DNA from: JBHIDQ01 sp046760155
GTDB taxonomy: Bacteria > Chloroflexota > Dehalococcoidia > Dehalococcoidales > RBG-16-60-22
Assembly: GCA_046760155.1 (NCBI GenBank)
Contig: JBHIDQ010000013.1
Span: 1-21,573 of the forward strand
Direction of reading: 5' to 3'
DNA length: 21,573 bases
Shown: positions 7,580 to 14,833 of the stretch, piece after piece
How positions within the stretch are numbered: the first letter of the stretch is position 1
Layout of the letters: each line of letters opens with the position of its first letter
Notes under the pieces: model-generated
What the model was told of the DNA's origin: nothing
The model's database searches: none
What the model saw: the letters and a program-made list of their open reading frames with translations, nothing else
Position numbers and translations under genes: made by a program

Positions 7580-7906
7580 ATGTCTTTTAAGGACAAGACG
7601 CTCGAATGTTCCGACTGTGGGAATGAATTTACCTTCAGTGCTGAGGAACAAGAGTTATTCGAATCCAGGGGCTATACTAACGAGCCCAAACGCTGCCCTG
7701 AATGCCGTCAGGCAAGGAAAGCGCAGCGATACGGAAACGCTGGTAACAGCTATGGCAATAGTAGATACGGTTATAGCTCCCCTCGCCAAATGTTCCCCGT
7801 TGTTTGTTCGGACTGTGGCAAGGAAACTGAAGTACCGTTTGAGCCTCGTCAAGGTAGGCCAGTGTACTGCCGAGAATGCTACAACAAAGTCAGACTGAGC
7901 AGATAA
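7580..7906 (+). CDS. Double zinc-ribbon protein
   Basis: 108 residues with two treble-clef/zinc-ribbon modules. Module one: Cys10, Cys13 (CSDCGNEFTFS) with Cys39, Cys42 (CPECRQARK), typical of the probable zinc-ribbon (zf-trcl) family. A Gly/Ser/Tyr-rich linker (res 51-69) follows, then module two: Cys76, Cys79 (VCSDCGKETEVPF) with Cys97, Cys100 (YCRECYNKVR). All eight ligands are present. Both domains occur together in small bacterial proteins thought to bind nucleic acid or assist transcription/translation; the role here is not known. GGAGG lies seven bases before the ATG. It has its own promoter and ends before a strong hairpin (7924-7959). The following gene encodes an RRM protein, so RNA-related work is a reasonable guess. 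Confidence 0.85.
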   Translation: MSFKDKTLECSDCGNEFTFSAEEQELFESRGYTNEPKRCPECRQARKAQRYGNAGNSYGNSRYGYSSPRQMFPVVCSDCGKETEVPFEPRQGRPVYCRECYNKVRLSR

Positions 7907-7923
7907 GCAAGGTTGAACTAAAA

Positions 7924-7959
7924 GTCATGTCCGGGTTGGGTAACCGGCCCGGACGTGAC
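7924..7959 (+). terminator. Strong GC-rich hairpin after the zinc-ribbon gene
   Basis: GTCATGTCCGGG (7924-7935) pairs with CCCGGACGTGAC (7948-7959) over 12 positions with one T-G wobble; the 12-base loop is TTGGGTAACCGG. It lies 18 bases after the stop codon. No T-run follows, so it may be a Rho-assisted terminator or an mRNA-protecting hairpin. Confidence 0.5.
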
Positions 7960-8054
7960 TCAGGCAAGTGTAAATTGTGCCTTTAGAAGTATCAATAAAT
8001 GAAGCTGAATCGCAGGAATCATTGCTGCGCCGTTTTTGATAAAAGGGGGGCACC

Positions 8055-8378
8055 ATTAATATCTATGTGGGCAACCTATCGCTCGAAATGACTGAGGATG
8101 AACTGCGCAAAGAGTTCATAGCTTTCGGAGAAGTGATATCTGTAACCATCATGGACGACAGGTATATTGGCAGCGGCCAACCTAGAAGATACGGATTTGT
8201 GGAAATGACTTCAAAGTCCGAAGGTGCCACCGCAATTTGCAACCTCACTGGGACAAAACTGAGGGGCCGGGTGATTAATGTTGTTGAGGCCCTCCCTCTT
8301 TCAGGTAAAAGGGGGATAGCCTCCATTAATACTAGATGCAATAGCCGGTCTAATAGAAGAAGAGAAAGAAAATACTAA
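8055..8378 (+). CDS. RRM-domain RNA-binding protein, apparent ATT start
   Basis: 107 residues if begun at ATT 8055. A single RNA-recognition motif: RNP2 is INIYVGNLS at the very N-terminus, RNP1 is RRYGFVEM, followed by the last beta strand and a basic tail (NRRRERKY). Bacterial RRM proteins of about this size bind single-stranded RNA and are often cold-responsive. The start is the odd point: a stop codon (TAA, 8040-8042) lies just upstream, and the open stretch has no ATG. The first conventional start is GTG at 8067, which would cut off RNP2 (INIY). ATT at 8055 lies four bases after AAAAGGGGGG and gives the family-typical N-terminus, so I infer initiation at ATT, unless the T is a sequencing error for ATG. 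The gene has its own 5' region. Confidence 0.85.
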   Translation: MNIYVGNLSLEMTEDELRKEFIAFGEVISVTIMDDRYIGSGQPRRYGFVEMTSKSEGATAICNLTGTKLRGRVINVVEALPLSGKRGIASINTRCNSRSNRRRERKY

Positions 8379-8472
8379 ATTAGTGGAGCTACCTATTCTC
8401 CCAGAAATATAAAAAATTATTATAATGATGAAATAATCAATCAAATGGAAAAACACATAGGAGGTGCCTGAA

Positions 8473-8958
8473 ATGGAAACAAGAAAATCAGTGGAGCAGC
8501 AGGTAGCGGCTTATAATGAAGCTAGGAGATTACTGGACGAGGCTTGGGCTCGAGCTAAAAAGGTCTACAAAGAGGCTAAGGAGCAAGCGGATATGGTCTA
8601 TAAAGAGGCCAAGAAAATGGCTGTTGATAAAGAAGCTAAGAAAGCAGCCGACCAAGCTTATAAGGAAGCCGTAAAGGAAGCCCAGAAACTCCGCGACGCG
8701 ATTACACAGGAAGCCCAGGCAATCTTCGTTGGTTTCTGGAAGCAAAGAGATATAGATGCCCAGGAGGCTATAGCCAAATCAAAGGAGCGTGCTGAGCAAG
8801 CGAAAATAGCCTACAAAGAAGCCAAGGAACAAGCGGATAAAGTTCATAGAGAGGCTAAAGCACAGGCCGTTGATAAAGAGGCTGAGAAAGCAGCCGACCA
8901 AGCCCATAAGGAAGCCATAAAGCAAGCCAAAAAAGACTATGACGAGGCCACAACCTAA
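8473..8958 (+). CDS. Alanine/lysine/glutamate-rich coiled-coil protein with internal duplication
   Basis: 161 residues, nearly all charged/Ala helix. Residues 31-76 and 113-158 are copies of one 46-residue unit (YKEAKEQAD...YKEAK...AVDKEAKKAADQAYKEA) offset by 82 residues; between them is a single hydrophobic patch AIFVGFWKQRD (res 83-93). The pattern of Ala every three to four residues flanked by Lys/Glu resembles LEA-like or apolipoprotein-like amphipathic helices, suggesting stress protection or an extended coiled coil. No signal peptide or enzymatic motif. ATG at 8473 is preferred over the GTG at 8464, because that GTG overlaps the AGGAGG Shine-Dalgarno (8459-8464). Function unknown. Confidence 0.75.
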   Translation: METRKSVEQQVAAYNEARRLLDEAWARAKKVYKEAKEQADMVYKEAKKMAVDKEAKKAADQAYKEAVKEAQKLRDAITQEAQAIFVGFWKQRDIDAQEAIAKSKERAEQAKIAYKEAKEQADKVHREAKAQAVDKEAEKAADQAHKEAIKQAKKDYDEATT

Positions 8959-8996
8959 TCACAGTAGTGAATTGTAAATCCTGACGAGAGGAAACT

Positions 8997-9042
8997 CTTG
9001 TACGGACAAGGTGAAAAATTGAGTTCACTATTGTCCGGACAA
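8997..9042. repeat. Two related palindromes between convergent genes
   Basis: TTGTACGGACAA (8998-9009) and the perfect 12-bp palindrome TTGTCCGGACAA (9031-9042) share the half-site CGGACAA; their centres are 33 bp apart, about three helical turns. Alternatively CGGACAA (9003-9009) and TTGTCCG (9031-9037), with an inner GTGAA/TTCAC pair, form one stem that could stop transcription from both sides between the convergent coiled-coil and lipoprotein genes. There is no T-run. Confidence 0.5.
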
Positions 9043-9057
9043 CAGTCGCCTCATCAA

Positions 9058-10197
9058 TTATGGTTGCTCAATTTTGTTAACTAAAAATGAGAAGGTTTCC
9101 TCCAGCAGTGAATAATTATCGGTGCTTACTGACGGTGGCGAGTAGGAGACCGGCAGGCATTCTTTAAGTGTAAAGCTCATCAATACTTCTTCTTTTTTAT
9201 TGAGAAACTCAAGAGTAAGGTCTTTCCGGTCGCCTTTACCTTTAGCCGTATCATCTATCCACTGCATAATCGCTTTTCTGTCTTTCAGGAAAGGACCGCG
9301 TACCGTTATATCTCCATAGTACGCCTGTCCTGGTTTGGGTAGTACGTCCGCATCTGGCCCTTCGGTGGGTTCAGCCAATGCGATATTATGCTCCCCACCA
9401 GTGATACTCCACCAGCCACCGGTTGGCGTCTTTTCACCAGCACTGATAATATCCAGCTTAAACTTACTTACCTGAGTAACATCGACAGATTTTTCGGCTC
9501 CTTTTATAGCTTGAAAAAATCCTTTGGAAAGCAATTCTTGCCGTAGTGCCTTCTCCGATGTCCCGTCATCACCGTTGCTGCCCTCGTACTCCACGCGTTC
9601 CACAACCAATTCCAGTGTTTCTCGTACCGCCGCTGAGCCAGAACGTGAATCGAGATTAATTACATCATAGCGAATCGGAAAGGCGTTGAAACCTTTGATT
9701 CTCCTGCCCGTGGGATTTCCCTTTCTGTCAAGATAGGTCAGGGTAAAATCCTGGTATTCTATTTCCCCTTCCTTAGTTTTTTCCCACCACTCTATCCAGT
9801 TTTGATTATCTTTGTGGTAGTTTCTCTCAATGGTGAAATTTTCCCATTCGGCACCATCAATTACGTAGTATTTCAGGTTAGGTGGCCAGCCATCAGGTCT
9901 AGTTCCTCCGGTAGCTTCCTTTTTCTCGAAAGTAACGCCACCTCCGGAAAAAGCGGTACAAGGTTCTGCCTTGCCTCCAATATCGACGTTGAATTTACCC
10001 CCGAAAATGATTTCATCTCGGTCATCTCCGGCCTTTACCGAAAACTTCTCAAATGCGGGAATCCCAATCCCGCTGTATCGTATCTCGGTAATGGGTTCTG
10101 GTGCCGGCTTCGGAGTCGAACATGCCGCTAGAGTCGCTAAGAGCGCCACGAACAATAATCCGCAAATGCTGACTGTAAATAACCAACCCTTTTTCAT
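9058..10197 (-). CDS. Lipoprotein with two tail-tube (T4 gp19/Hcp-like) domains
   Basis: 379 residues from the ATG at 10197, which is preceded by AGGAGGG; the frame is open further upstream but without support. A type II signal peptide (KK, hydrophobic res 5-22, lipobox LAAC with Cys26) predicts a secreted, lipid-anchored protein. The mature part holds two copies of a domain, about res 67-204 and 243-378. Each copy ends in the features of phage/contractile-system tail-tube proteins (gp19 family): a charged helix with W (IEWWEKTKEGE; IMQWIDDTAKGKG), a strand pair around LTYLDRKGNP or LEFLNKKEEV, then the FNAFPIRYDVINLD or LKECLPVSYSPPS segment, and ETLELVVERVEY or ETFSFLVNKIEQ. The assignment rests on pattern memory, not a search. 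No other phage genes are near. Cys80 and Cys347 could pair. Its role is unknown; a monomer or ring on the cell surface is one possibility. Confidence 0.7.
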   Translation of the reverse strand: MKKGWLFTVSICGLLFVALLATLAACSTPKPAPEPITEIRYSGIGIPAFEKFSVKAGDDRDEIIFGGKFNVDIGGKAEPCTAFSGGGVTFEKKEATGGTRPDGWPPNLKYYVIDGAEWENFTIERNYHKDNQNWIEWWEKTKEGEIEYQDFTLTYLDRKGNPTGRRIKGFNAFPIRYDVINLDSRSGSAAVRETLELVVERVEYEGSNGDDGTSEKALRQELLSKGFFQAIKGAEKSVDVTQVSKFKLDIISAGEKTPTGGWWSITGGEHNIALAEPTEGPDADVLPKPGQAYYGDITVRGPFLKDRKAIMQWIDDTAKGKGDRKDLTLEFLNKKEEVLMSFTLKECLPVSYSPPSVSTDNYSLLEETFSFLVNKIEQP

Positions 10198-10257
10198 TTT
10201 GCCCTCCTGATATAATTTCCCACCCATCAACCGTACCTGCCACTACATCCCATATTT

Positions 10258-10878
10258 CTACTTAGCCATGGCCGCTAATAGCTTAGCCGCTCGGACAGGA
10301 TTGAAAACCCCACAAGCGCAATTTTGCGTTAAGGCATTAGCCGCTTCCTCAGCGGTTTTCCTGCCCGCTCTTATTTCCTCTACCATAGCTTTGACTAGGT
10401 TTGTCGAGATTAATCCGTGGCCACACATGGTAGTGATTTCAAGGACATCATCGCCGGGTAATTTTTCTGTCTTACCCCATATCCCAAGGGAAAAATTGGC
10501 CGTATGGTGCTTCAGCCCGGCTTCTTCTAGGCACTTATCTATGTCCTCAAAGATACCGCTCACCACTACTGAAAGCCCCAAGTCTGCCTCTTTCAGATCT
10601 TTCAGAAAATCGGTCAATGCTTGGGGATTGTCAAATACGGCATGGGCATCCCCACCCTCACGCATATCGGCAATCACTTCTTCCGGCTGGTAACTATACA
10701 TGTTCCCCTTCGTATCACAACCTATGTTTACCGGATTATGGCGCAGTGCAATACGCAGGAACTCTTGTTCTTTGGAAATGTAATCAGTGTCATTAACACC
10801 GACCGCGTGTTGCATCAGGATAACATAATCCTCACTCAGGTTTTCGACAGTTCCTCGACGATGTAAAGTATGCGTCAT
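10258..10878 (-). CDS. Conserved-looking Cys-containing protein, function unknown
   Basis: 206 residues, soluble, no signal peptide. Recognisable landmarks are NIGCDTKGN (Cys54), a helix with Cys116, TTMCGHGLIS (Cys152) and a C-terminal NCACGVFNPVRAAKLL (Cys187, Cys189). The MCGHG and CACG motifs with intervening amphipathic helix (VEEIRAGRKTAEEAA) look like a metal or Fe-S site or a redox centre. I do not recognise the family and assign no function. AAAGGAG precedes the ATG, and an extended -10 promoter lies about 45 bases upstream. It is divergent from the MFS transporter gene and shares its 194-base control region, so the two may be co-regulated. The lipoprotein gene follows on the same strand. 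Confidence 0.7.
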   Translation of the reverse strand: MTHTLHRRGTVENLSEDYVILMQHAVGVNDTDYISKEQEFLRIALRHNPVNIGCDTKGNMYSYQPEEVIADMREGGDAHAVFDNPQALTDFLKDLKEADLGLSVVVSGIFEDIDKCLEEAGLKHHTANFSLGIWGKTEKLPGDDVLEITTMCGHGLISTNLVKAMVEEIRAGRKTAEEAANALTQNCACGVFNPVRAAKLLAAMAK

Positions 10879-10923
10879 TGCTCACTCCTTTAGACATGAA
10901 TCAATAGCCCGTATATCTGTTGC

Positions 10924-10932
10924 ATTATAACA
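10924..10932 (-). promoter_or_regulatory. Extended -10 promoter of the Cys-containing protein gene
   Basis: On the minus strand TGT-TATAAT is an extended -10; no good -35 is seen. The start near 10917 gives a leader of about 39 bases. Confidence 0.5.
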
Positions 10933-10988
10933 GAAAATTACCCCTTAAACACTTGTCTCATAACGGTTAAATCACACATCTTACGCCC

Positions 10989-11017
10989 TTGACGTGGACT
11001 TTCTGGTAAAGTACACT
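10989..11017 (+). promoter_or_regulatory. Promoter of the MFS transporter gene
   Basis: TTGACG (10989-10994), 17-base spacer, TACACT (11012-11017). The start near 11024 gives a leader of about 49 bases. It is back to back with the minus-strand promoter at 10924-10932. Confidence 0.6.
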
Positions 11018-11072
11018 CTGGGATAACCACCTTTCACCGCCTAAGTTTACCGCCAAGATTGCCGGAGAAGGT

Positions 11073-12353
11073 TTGACAGTGGTCAGAAGGCCGTTTTTTT
11101 ATGGCTGGATTATCGTCGGCGTTGCCTTTATGGGTATGGTTCTCGTCTACGGCGTAAGGCACTCCTTCTCCATATTTTTCCCTTCTATACTCGGGGAGTT
11201 TGGTTGGGCTAGAGGTAGCACGGCGATAATGCTGTCTCTGAATCTTATTATCTACGGGTTGCTGGCGCCGGTAGCCGGTGGCTTGGGTGACCGCTGGCGT
11301 CCCAGAAGGGTGACGGCGATAGGCATAATCGTTATCGGGCTAGCTACGGCAGGCTGTGCCTTCGCCCAAGAGTTGTGGCATTTCTATCTACTATTCGGTG
11401 TTCTTATCCCTATGGGGATGGCATTTTGTGGGTGGCCTATATTGGGTCCGGCTTTAGCCAATTGGTTTACTCACCGCCGTGGCTTAGCCATAGCCCTAGG
11501 TCAGATGGGCGGTGGCCTTAGTTTCACCTATGGTTTTTTTGTTGAATTTGTCATCTCCGAGGTAGGCTGGCGTTACGCCTTTACGGTAATTGCCGCGATA
11601 CTAGTTGCTATTCTGCTGCCAATATATTTCCTTTTTTTCTATTATCGCCCTCAGAGTAAAGGGCTTGAGCCTTATGGCGGCATCAAAACCCCGGCAGTCC
11701 CGGAGACAAAAGAAACCGCAGTTTTAACTAAAGAATCCGTATCTCAGGGCTGGACTTTGGGCAATGCCTTGAGAACCTATCGGCTATGGTTTATCGCCAT
11801 GGCTTATATGCTTTTTTGGGGTGTTGGCTGCTATCTGGCGCTGGCTCACCAGGTCAAATTCGCTCAGGATGTGGGTTACAGTAGTACGTTTGCCGCTTCT
11901 ATCTTTGCCCTATTTGGTATCTTTTTGACTGCCGGTATGTTTTCCTCATCTATATCTGATTGGATTGGACGGGAAATAACCGTGTTCCTTGCCGCGGTCC
12001 TGGCAATTGGTGCTTTGGTGGCTCTTGTTTCAGTCCAGGATACCTCTGCCCCTTGGCTACTTTATATCTATGCTATCTGCTTTGGGTATGGCGCTGGCCT
12101 TTTTTCACCGGCCGTCGTCGCTGGTGCCGCAGACATATTTCACGGCAGGCACTTCGGTGCTATCGCTGGCTTTCTGCAGACTGGTATGGGGACGGGTGGT
12201 GCCGTTGGCCCCTGGCTGGGTGGTTTTATCTACGATATTTCCGGAAGTTACACTGGTGCCTTTATTTTCTGTATGGTCTGTTTTGGTTTGGCCTTTCTGG
12301 CTTTCTTTTTCGCCGCACCGAGAAAAGCAGCTGGTATCCGAAGGATGTCTTAG
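11073..12353 (+). CDS. MFS transporter (monocarboxylate/oxalate-formate type)
   Basis: 426 residues with about 12 hydrophobic segments in two six-helix halves split by a polar loop at about res 193-230. The opening FFYGWIIVGVAF and the DRWRPRR loop between helices 2 and 3 (the MFS motif A position) are typical of the family that includes monocarboxylate transporters and the oxalate:formate antiporter. It would move a small organic anion across the cytoplasmic membrane by proton or anion exchange; substrate unknown. The start is taken as TTG at 11073 following GGAGAAGG, although GTG at 11079 is also possible. Divergent from the uncharacterised Cys-containing protein, which may act on the transported compound. 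Confidence 0.88.
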   Translation: MTVVRRPFFYGWIIVGVAFMGMVLVYGVRHSFSIFFPSILGEFGWARGSTAIMLSLNLIIYGLLAPVAGGLGDRWRPRRVTAIGIIVIGLATAGCAFAQELWHFYLLFGVLIPMGMAFCGWPILGPALANWFTHRRGLAIALGQMGGGLSFTYGFFVEFVISEVGWRYAFTVIAAILVAILLPIYFLFFYYRPQSKGLEPYGGIKTPAVPETKETAVLTKESVSQGWTLGNALRTYRLWFIAMAYMLFWGVGCYLALAHQVKFAQDVGYSSTFAASIFALFGIFLTAGMFSSSISDWIGREITVFLAAVLAIGALVALVSVQDTSAPWLLYIYAICFGYGAGLFSPAVVAGAADIFHGRHFGAIAGFLQTGMGTGGAVGPWLGGFIYDISGSYTGAFIFCMVCFGLAFLAFFFAAPRKAAGIRRMS

Positions 12354-12421
12354 CTTTTTTGACCGGCGGAGGGACGTCTTCTTATGATGTTAGGTTCTTT
12401 GCTGATTAATAGAAAACCGGG

Positions 12422-12841
12422 TTACTTGTATTCTATCTCTGAAATTGCGTCCTGCAGCTTTGCAAAGGACTCGTATAACTCGGGTATGAGTCTCCTTATG
12501 ACTGCGCTACTTAGAGCGGGATTGATTAACGCTCTTCTGATATCCTCAAGCTTGTGGAGTATCTCCTCGATTAGCGGTGAAATGCTCGTGCCCTTAATGT
12601 TTTTGGCTGTCTTGATTACCTCACGAGTCCGGTAGGTAATAGTTGTCAGGTCAAACTTTGCTTCACCTATGTTCTCAAGTATGGAATCAAAGTTGGTACT
12701 TCCTTCCTGTAAGTTATATCTGGCGAAAAATTCTTGTATCGTTCCTGCCCAGTCGGTGACATCACGTATTGCCCGGTTATGCCGCCGGCTTCTTCCGGTC
12801 AATGAATTGAACGTATTCAAAAGAACGGTTGGTTTGCCCAT
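12422..12841 (-). CDS. Hypothetical helical protein, probably leaderless mRNA
   Basis: 139 residues, predicted mostly alpha-helical, with a basic N-terminal part (TGRSRRHNRAIRD) and heptad-like leucines and isoleucines in the second half. No signal peptide, membrane segment or known motif. No Shine-Dalgarno precedes the ATG; instead a good promoter (TTGTAT, 17, TATAAT) places the transcription start at or next to the A of the ATG. A 15-base palindrome (12843-12857) covers the -10. It ends convergent with the MFS transporter gene. The promoter makes this a more credible gene than length alone would. Function unknown. Confidence 0.65.
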   Translation of the reverse strand: MGKPTVLLNTFNSLTGRSRRHNRAIRDVTDWAGTIQEFFARYNLQEGSTNFDSILENIGEAKFDLTTITYRTREVIKTAKNIKGTSISPLIEEILHKLEDIRRALINPALSSAVIRRLIPELYESFAKLQDAISEIEYK

Positions 12842-12842
12842 A

Positions 12843-12857
12843 TTGATATTATATCAA
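12843..12857. promoter_or_regulatory. Palindrome over the -10, possible operator
   Basis: TTGATAT-T-ATATCAA, perfect 7-base arms around one base, overlapping the -10 (12848-12853) of the minus-strand promoter. Placement suggests a repressor site, but AT-rich palindromes also arise by chance. Confidence 0.4.
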
Positions 12858-12876
12858 CCCACAGTCAGGCATACAA
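12848..12876 (-). promoter_or_regulatory. Promoter giving a leaderless transcript
   Basis: Minus strand: TTGTAT (12871-12876), 17-base spacer, perfect TATAAT (12848-12853). Seven bases further lies 12841, the first base of the ATG of the helical protein. Confidence 0.6.
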
Positions 12877-13010
12877 TAAAATTCTTTCAAAAATGCCATA
12901 AGTTTGAAAACCGTGTCCAAAGTTCTGTCTATGGAAATTATTGGTTCACCAGAAACTGGAAATCGAAGCTAAAATGCTGGCATCGCCCTCAGCTCCCGCC
13001 GCCGCTTATC

Positions 13011-13039
13011 TTGGGGATTGACCACTATTTTGGTATAAT
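13011..13039 (+). promoter_or_regulatory. Promoter of argS
   Basis: TTGGGG (13011-13016), 17-base spacer, perfect TATAAT (13034-13039) preceded by TGG, making an extended -10. The start near 13046 gives a leader of about 42 bases. Confidence 0.6.
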
Positions 13040-13087
13040 CAACTTGGTTGGGAAGTCTGGCGGCAGGTTGCAATTGTATAGGTAGCT

Positions 13088-14761
13088 ATGAACGGGATAT
13101 TAGGGCTGAAACAAATTCTTATTGAGTTGCTGACCGGGGCGGCCAAGGAGGCACAACAGCGAGGTAAGCTACCCAAGGTGCCCTTGCCTGAGGTGGAGGT
13201 GGAACACCCGAGAAATCCGGAGCATGGGGACTATGCCTCAAGTTTTGCCTTGAAATTAGCTCGGGCGACTGGACTTGACCCAATGGCAATTGCCAATGAT
13301 ATGGCGGGGCTTATTGGGCCCAGCCTGGAGGTTGACCGTATCAGCGTGGCGCCACCAGGATTCATCAATTTTGTGGTTAAGGACGATTGGCTGACCAGCC
13401 AGGTTGAGTCAATTCTGGCTGCTGGTGACTCCTATGGAAATCTCAACCTGGGTCAGGGAAAACCGGTGCAAATAGAATTCGTTAGTGTCAATCCCACCGG
13501 ACCACTTCACGTCGGGCATGGTCGTGGTGGTGTTCTGGGTAGTACTTTAGCCAAAGTGCTTACCAATGCCGGCTATGAGGTAGAGACGGAGTATTACATT
13601 AATGATGCCGGCAGCCAGATAGACGCCTTTTGTCGCTCCCTCCTTGTTCGTTATCAGCAGGGTTTGGGCATGGCTGCTGAGATGCCGGGTGACGGCTATT
13701 TGGGTGGCTATATGATTGAGCTGGCGAAAGAGATTATTGCTGAGGAGGGAGACAGGTTTCTCAGCCTGCCTGAGTCAGAAGCGGTGTGGCAATTGGGGCA
13801 ACTGGGTGTGGCGAAGATGGTAAAACAAATTAAGGGCGCGCTGGAACTTTTGGGGGTGAGCTTTGACGTCTGGTTCAGTGAGAAGAGCCTTTATGATAAA
13901 GGGCAATACGAGGCGGCGATGTCACGGCTAAGCCAAGGTGGCTATATTGTGGAAAGGGAAGGGGCGACCTGGTTTGTGTCCACCGTCTTGGGCGAGGACA
14001 AGGATGATGTTATTGTTCGTGGTGATGGCTCACCTACCTATTTTGCCTCTGATATTGCCTACCACTATAACAAGTTTGTGGAGCGTAAGTTTGATAAGGT
14101 GATTGATATCTGGGGGGCTGACCATCAGGGGCATGTGCCCAGAATGAAAGCGGCCATCAGTGCCCTGGGCATAAATCCGGAGCGGCTGGAAGTGATAATT
14201 TCCCAGATGGTCACCCTGCGTCGTGGCGGTGAGCTGATTCGTGTTTCCAAACGCAGTGGCGATATGATTACCCTAAGCGAGGTAATTGAGGAGGTGGGGC
14301 GTGACGCCTGCCGTTTCTTTTTCCTCTCCCGTACCGCCGATAGTCAGATGGACTTCGACCTGGAGCTAGCCAAGAAACAATCAGAGGATAATCCGGTTTA
14401 CTATGTCCAGTATGCCCATGCCCGTATCGCCAGTATTCTGCGTCTGGCTGAGCAGCGGGGAATTGACTTCAGTGATGGGGACGTCTCCCGGCTCACTTCT
14501 GAGCCGGAGTTAACTCTAATCCGGAAGGCGGTGCTCCTGCCCGAGATAGTTGAGGTAGTCGCCGCTACCCTTGAGCCGCACCACCTTACCTATTATGCTC
14601 GGGATTTGGCTACCGTCTTTCACAGCTTCTATAAGCAATGCCGTGTCGTTTCCCAGAATGAAGCCCTGACCAAAGCTCGCCTCAAGCTGGTGTCGGCAGC
14701 CAAGATTGTTCTGGCCAAGACACTTGACCTGATGGGAATGACGGTACCGGAGAAGATGTGA
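13088..14761 (+). CDS. argS: Arginyl-tRNA synthetase
   Basis: 557 residues, normal for the bacterial enzyme. Charges tRNA-Arg with arginine using ATP, in the cytoplasm. The N-terminal Add-1 domain (about res 1-115, with HPRNPEHGDYASSFAL) recognises the tRNA; the class I catalytic core shows FVSVNPTGPLHVGHGRGG with HVGHG at 141-145 (HIGH motif), and IRVSKRSGD (384-392) in place of KMSKS, a known ArgRS variation. GADHQGHVPRM is at 343-353, and the C-terminal DALR anticodon-binding domain begins at about 430. Ribosome-binding site is weak (AGGT). A 72-base gap separates it from the zinc-ribbon/TPR gene on the same strand. Housekeeping gene, likely single copy. Confidence 0.97.
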   Translation: MNGILGLKQILIELLTGAAKEAQQRGKLPKVPLPEVEVEHPRNPEHGDYASSFALKLARATGLDPMAIANDMAGLIGPSLEVDRISVAPPGFINFVVKDDWLTSQVESILAAGDSYGNLNLGQGKPVQIEFVSVNPTGPLHVGHGRGGVLGSTLAKVLTNAGYEVETEYYINDAGSQIDAFCRSLLVRYQQGLGMAAEMPGDGYLGGYMIELAKEIIAEEGDRFLSLPESEAVWQLGQLGVAKMVKQIKGALELLGVSFDVWFSEKSLYDKGQYEAAMSRLSQGGYIVEREGATWFVSTVLGEDKDDVIVRGDGSPTYFASDIAYHYNKFVERKFDKVIDIWGADHQGHVPRMKAAISALGINPERLEVIISQMVTLRRGGELIRVSKRSGDMITLSEVIEEVGRDACRFFFLSRTADSQMDFDLELAKKQSEDNPVYYVQYAHARIASILRLAEQRGIDFSDGDVSRLTSEPELTLIRKAVLLPEIVEVVAATLEPHHLTYYARDLATVFHSFYKQCRVVSQNEALTKARLKLVSAAKIVLAKTLDLMGMTVPEKM

Positions 14762-14833
14762 GCCGAAGGAAATGAGCCGAAATTTGCAGTAATGACGTAA
14801 TCCCGTAGCCAGTGAGGCAATATAAGGTGTCAT

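Noticed and set aside
12384..12635. 83-codon plus-strand frame after the MFS gene
   Set aside because: Lies opposite the helical protein gene, which has a good promoter at its start codon; this frame has no start signals.
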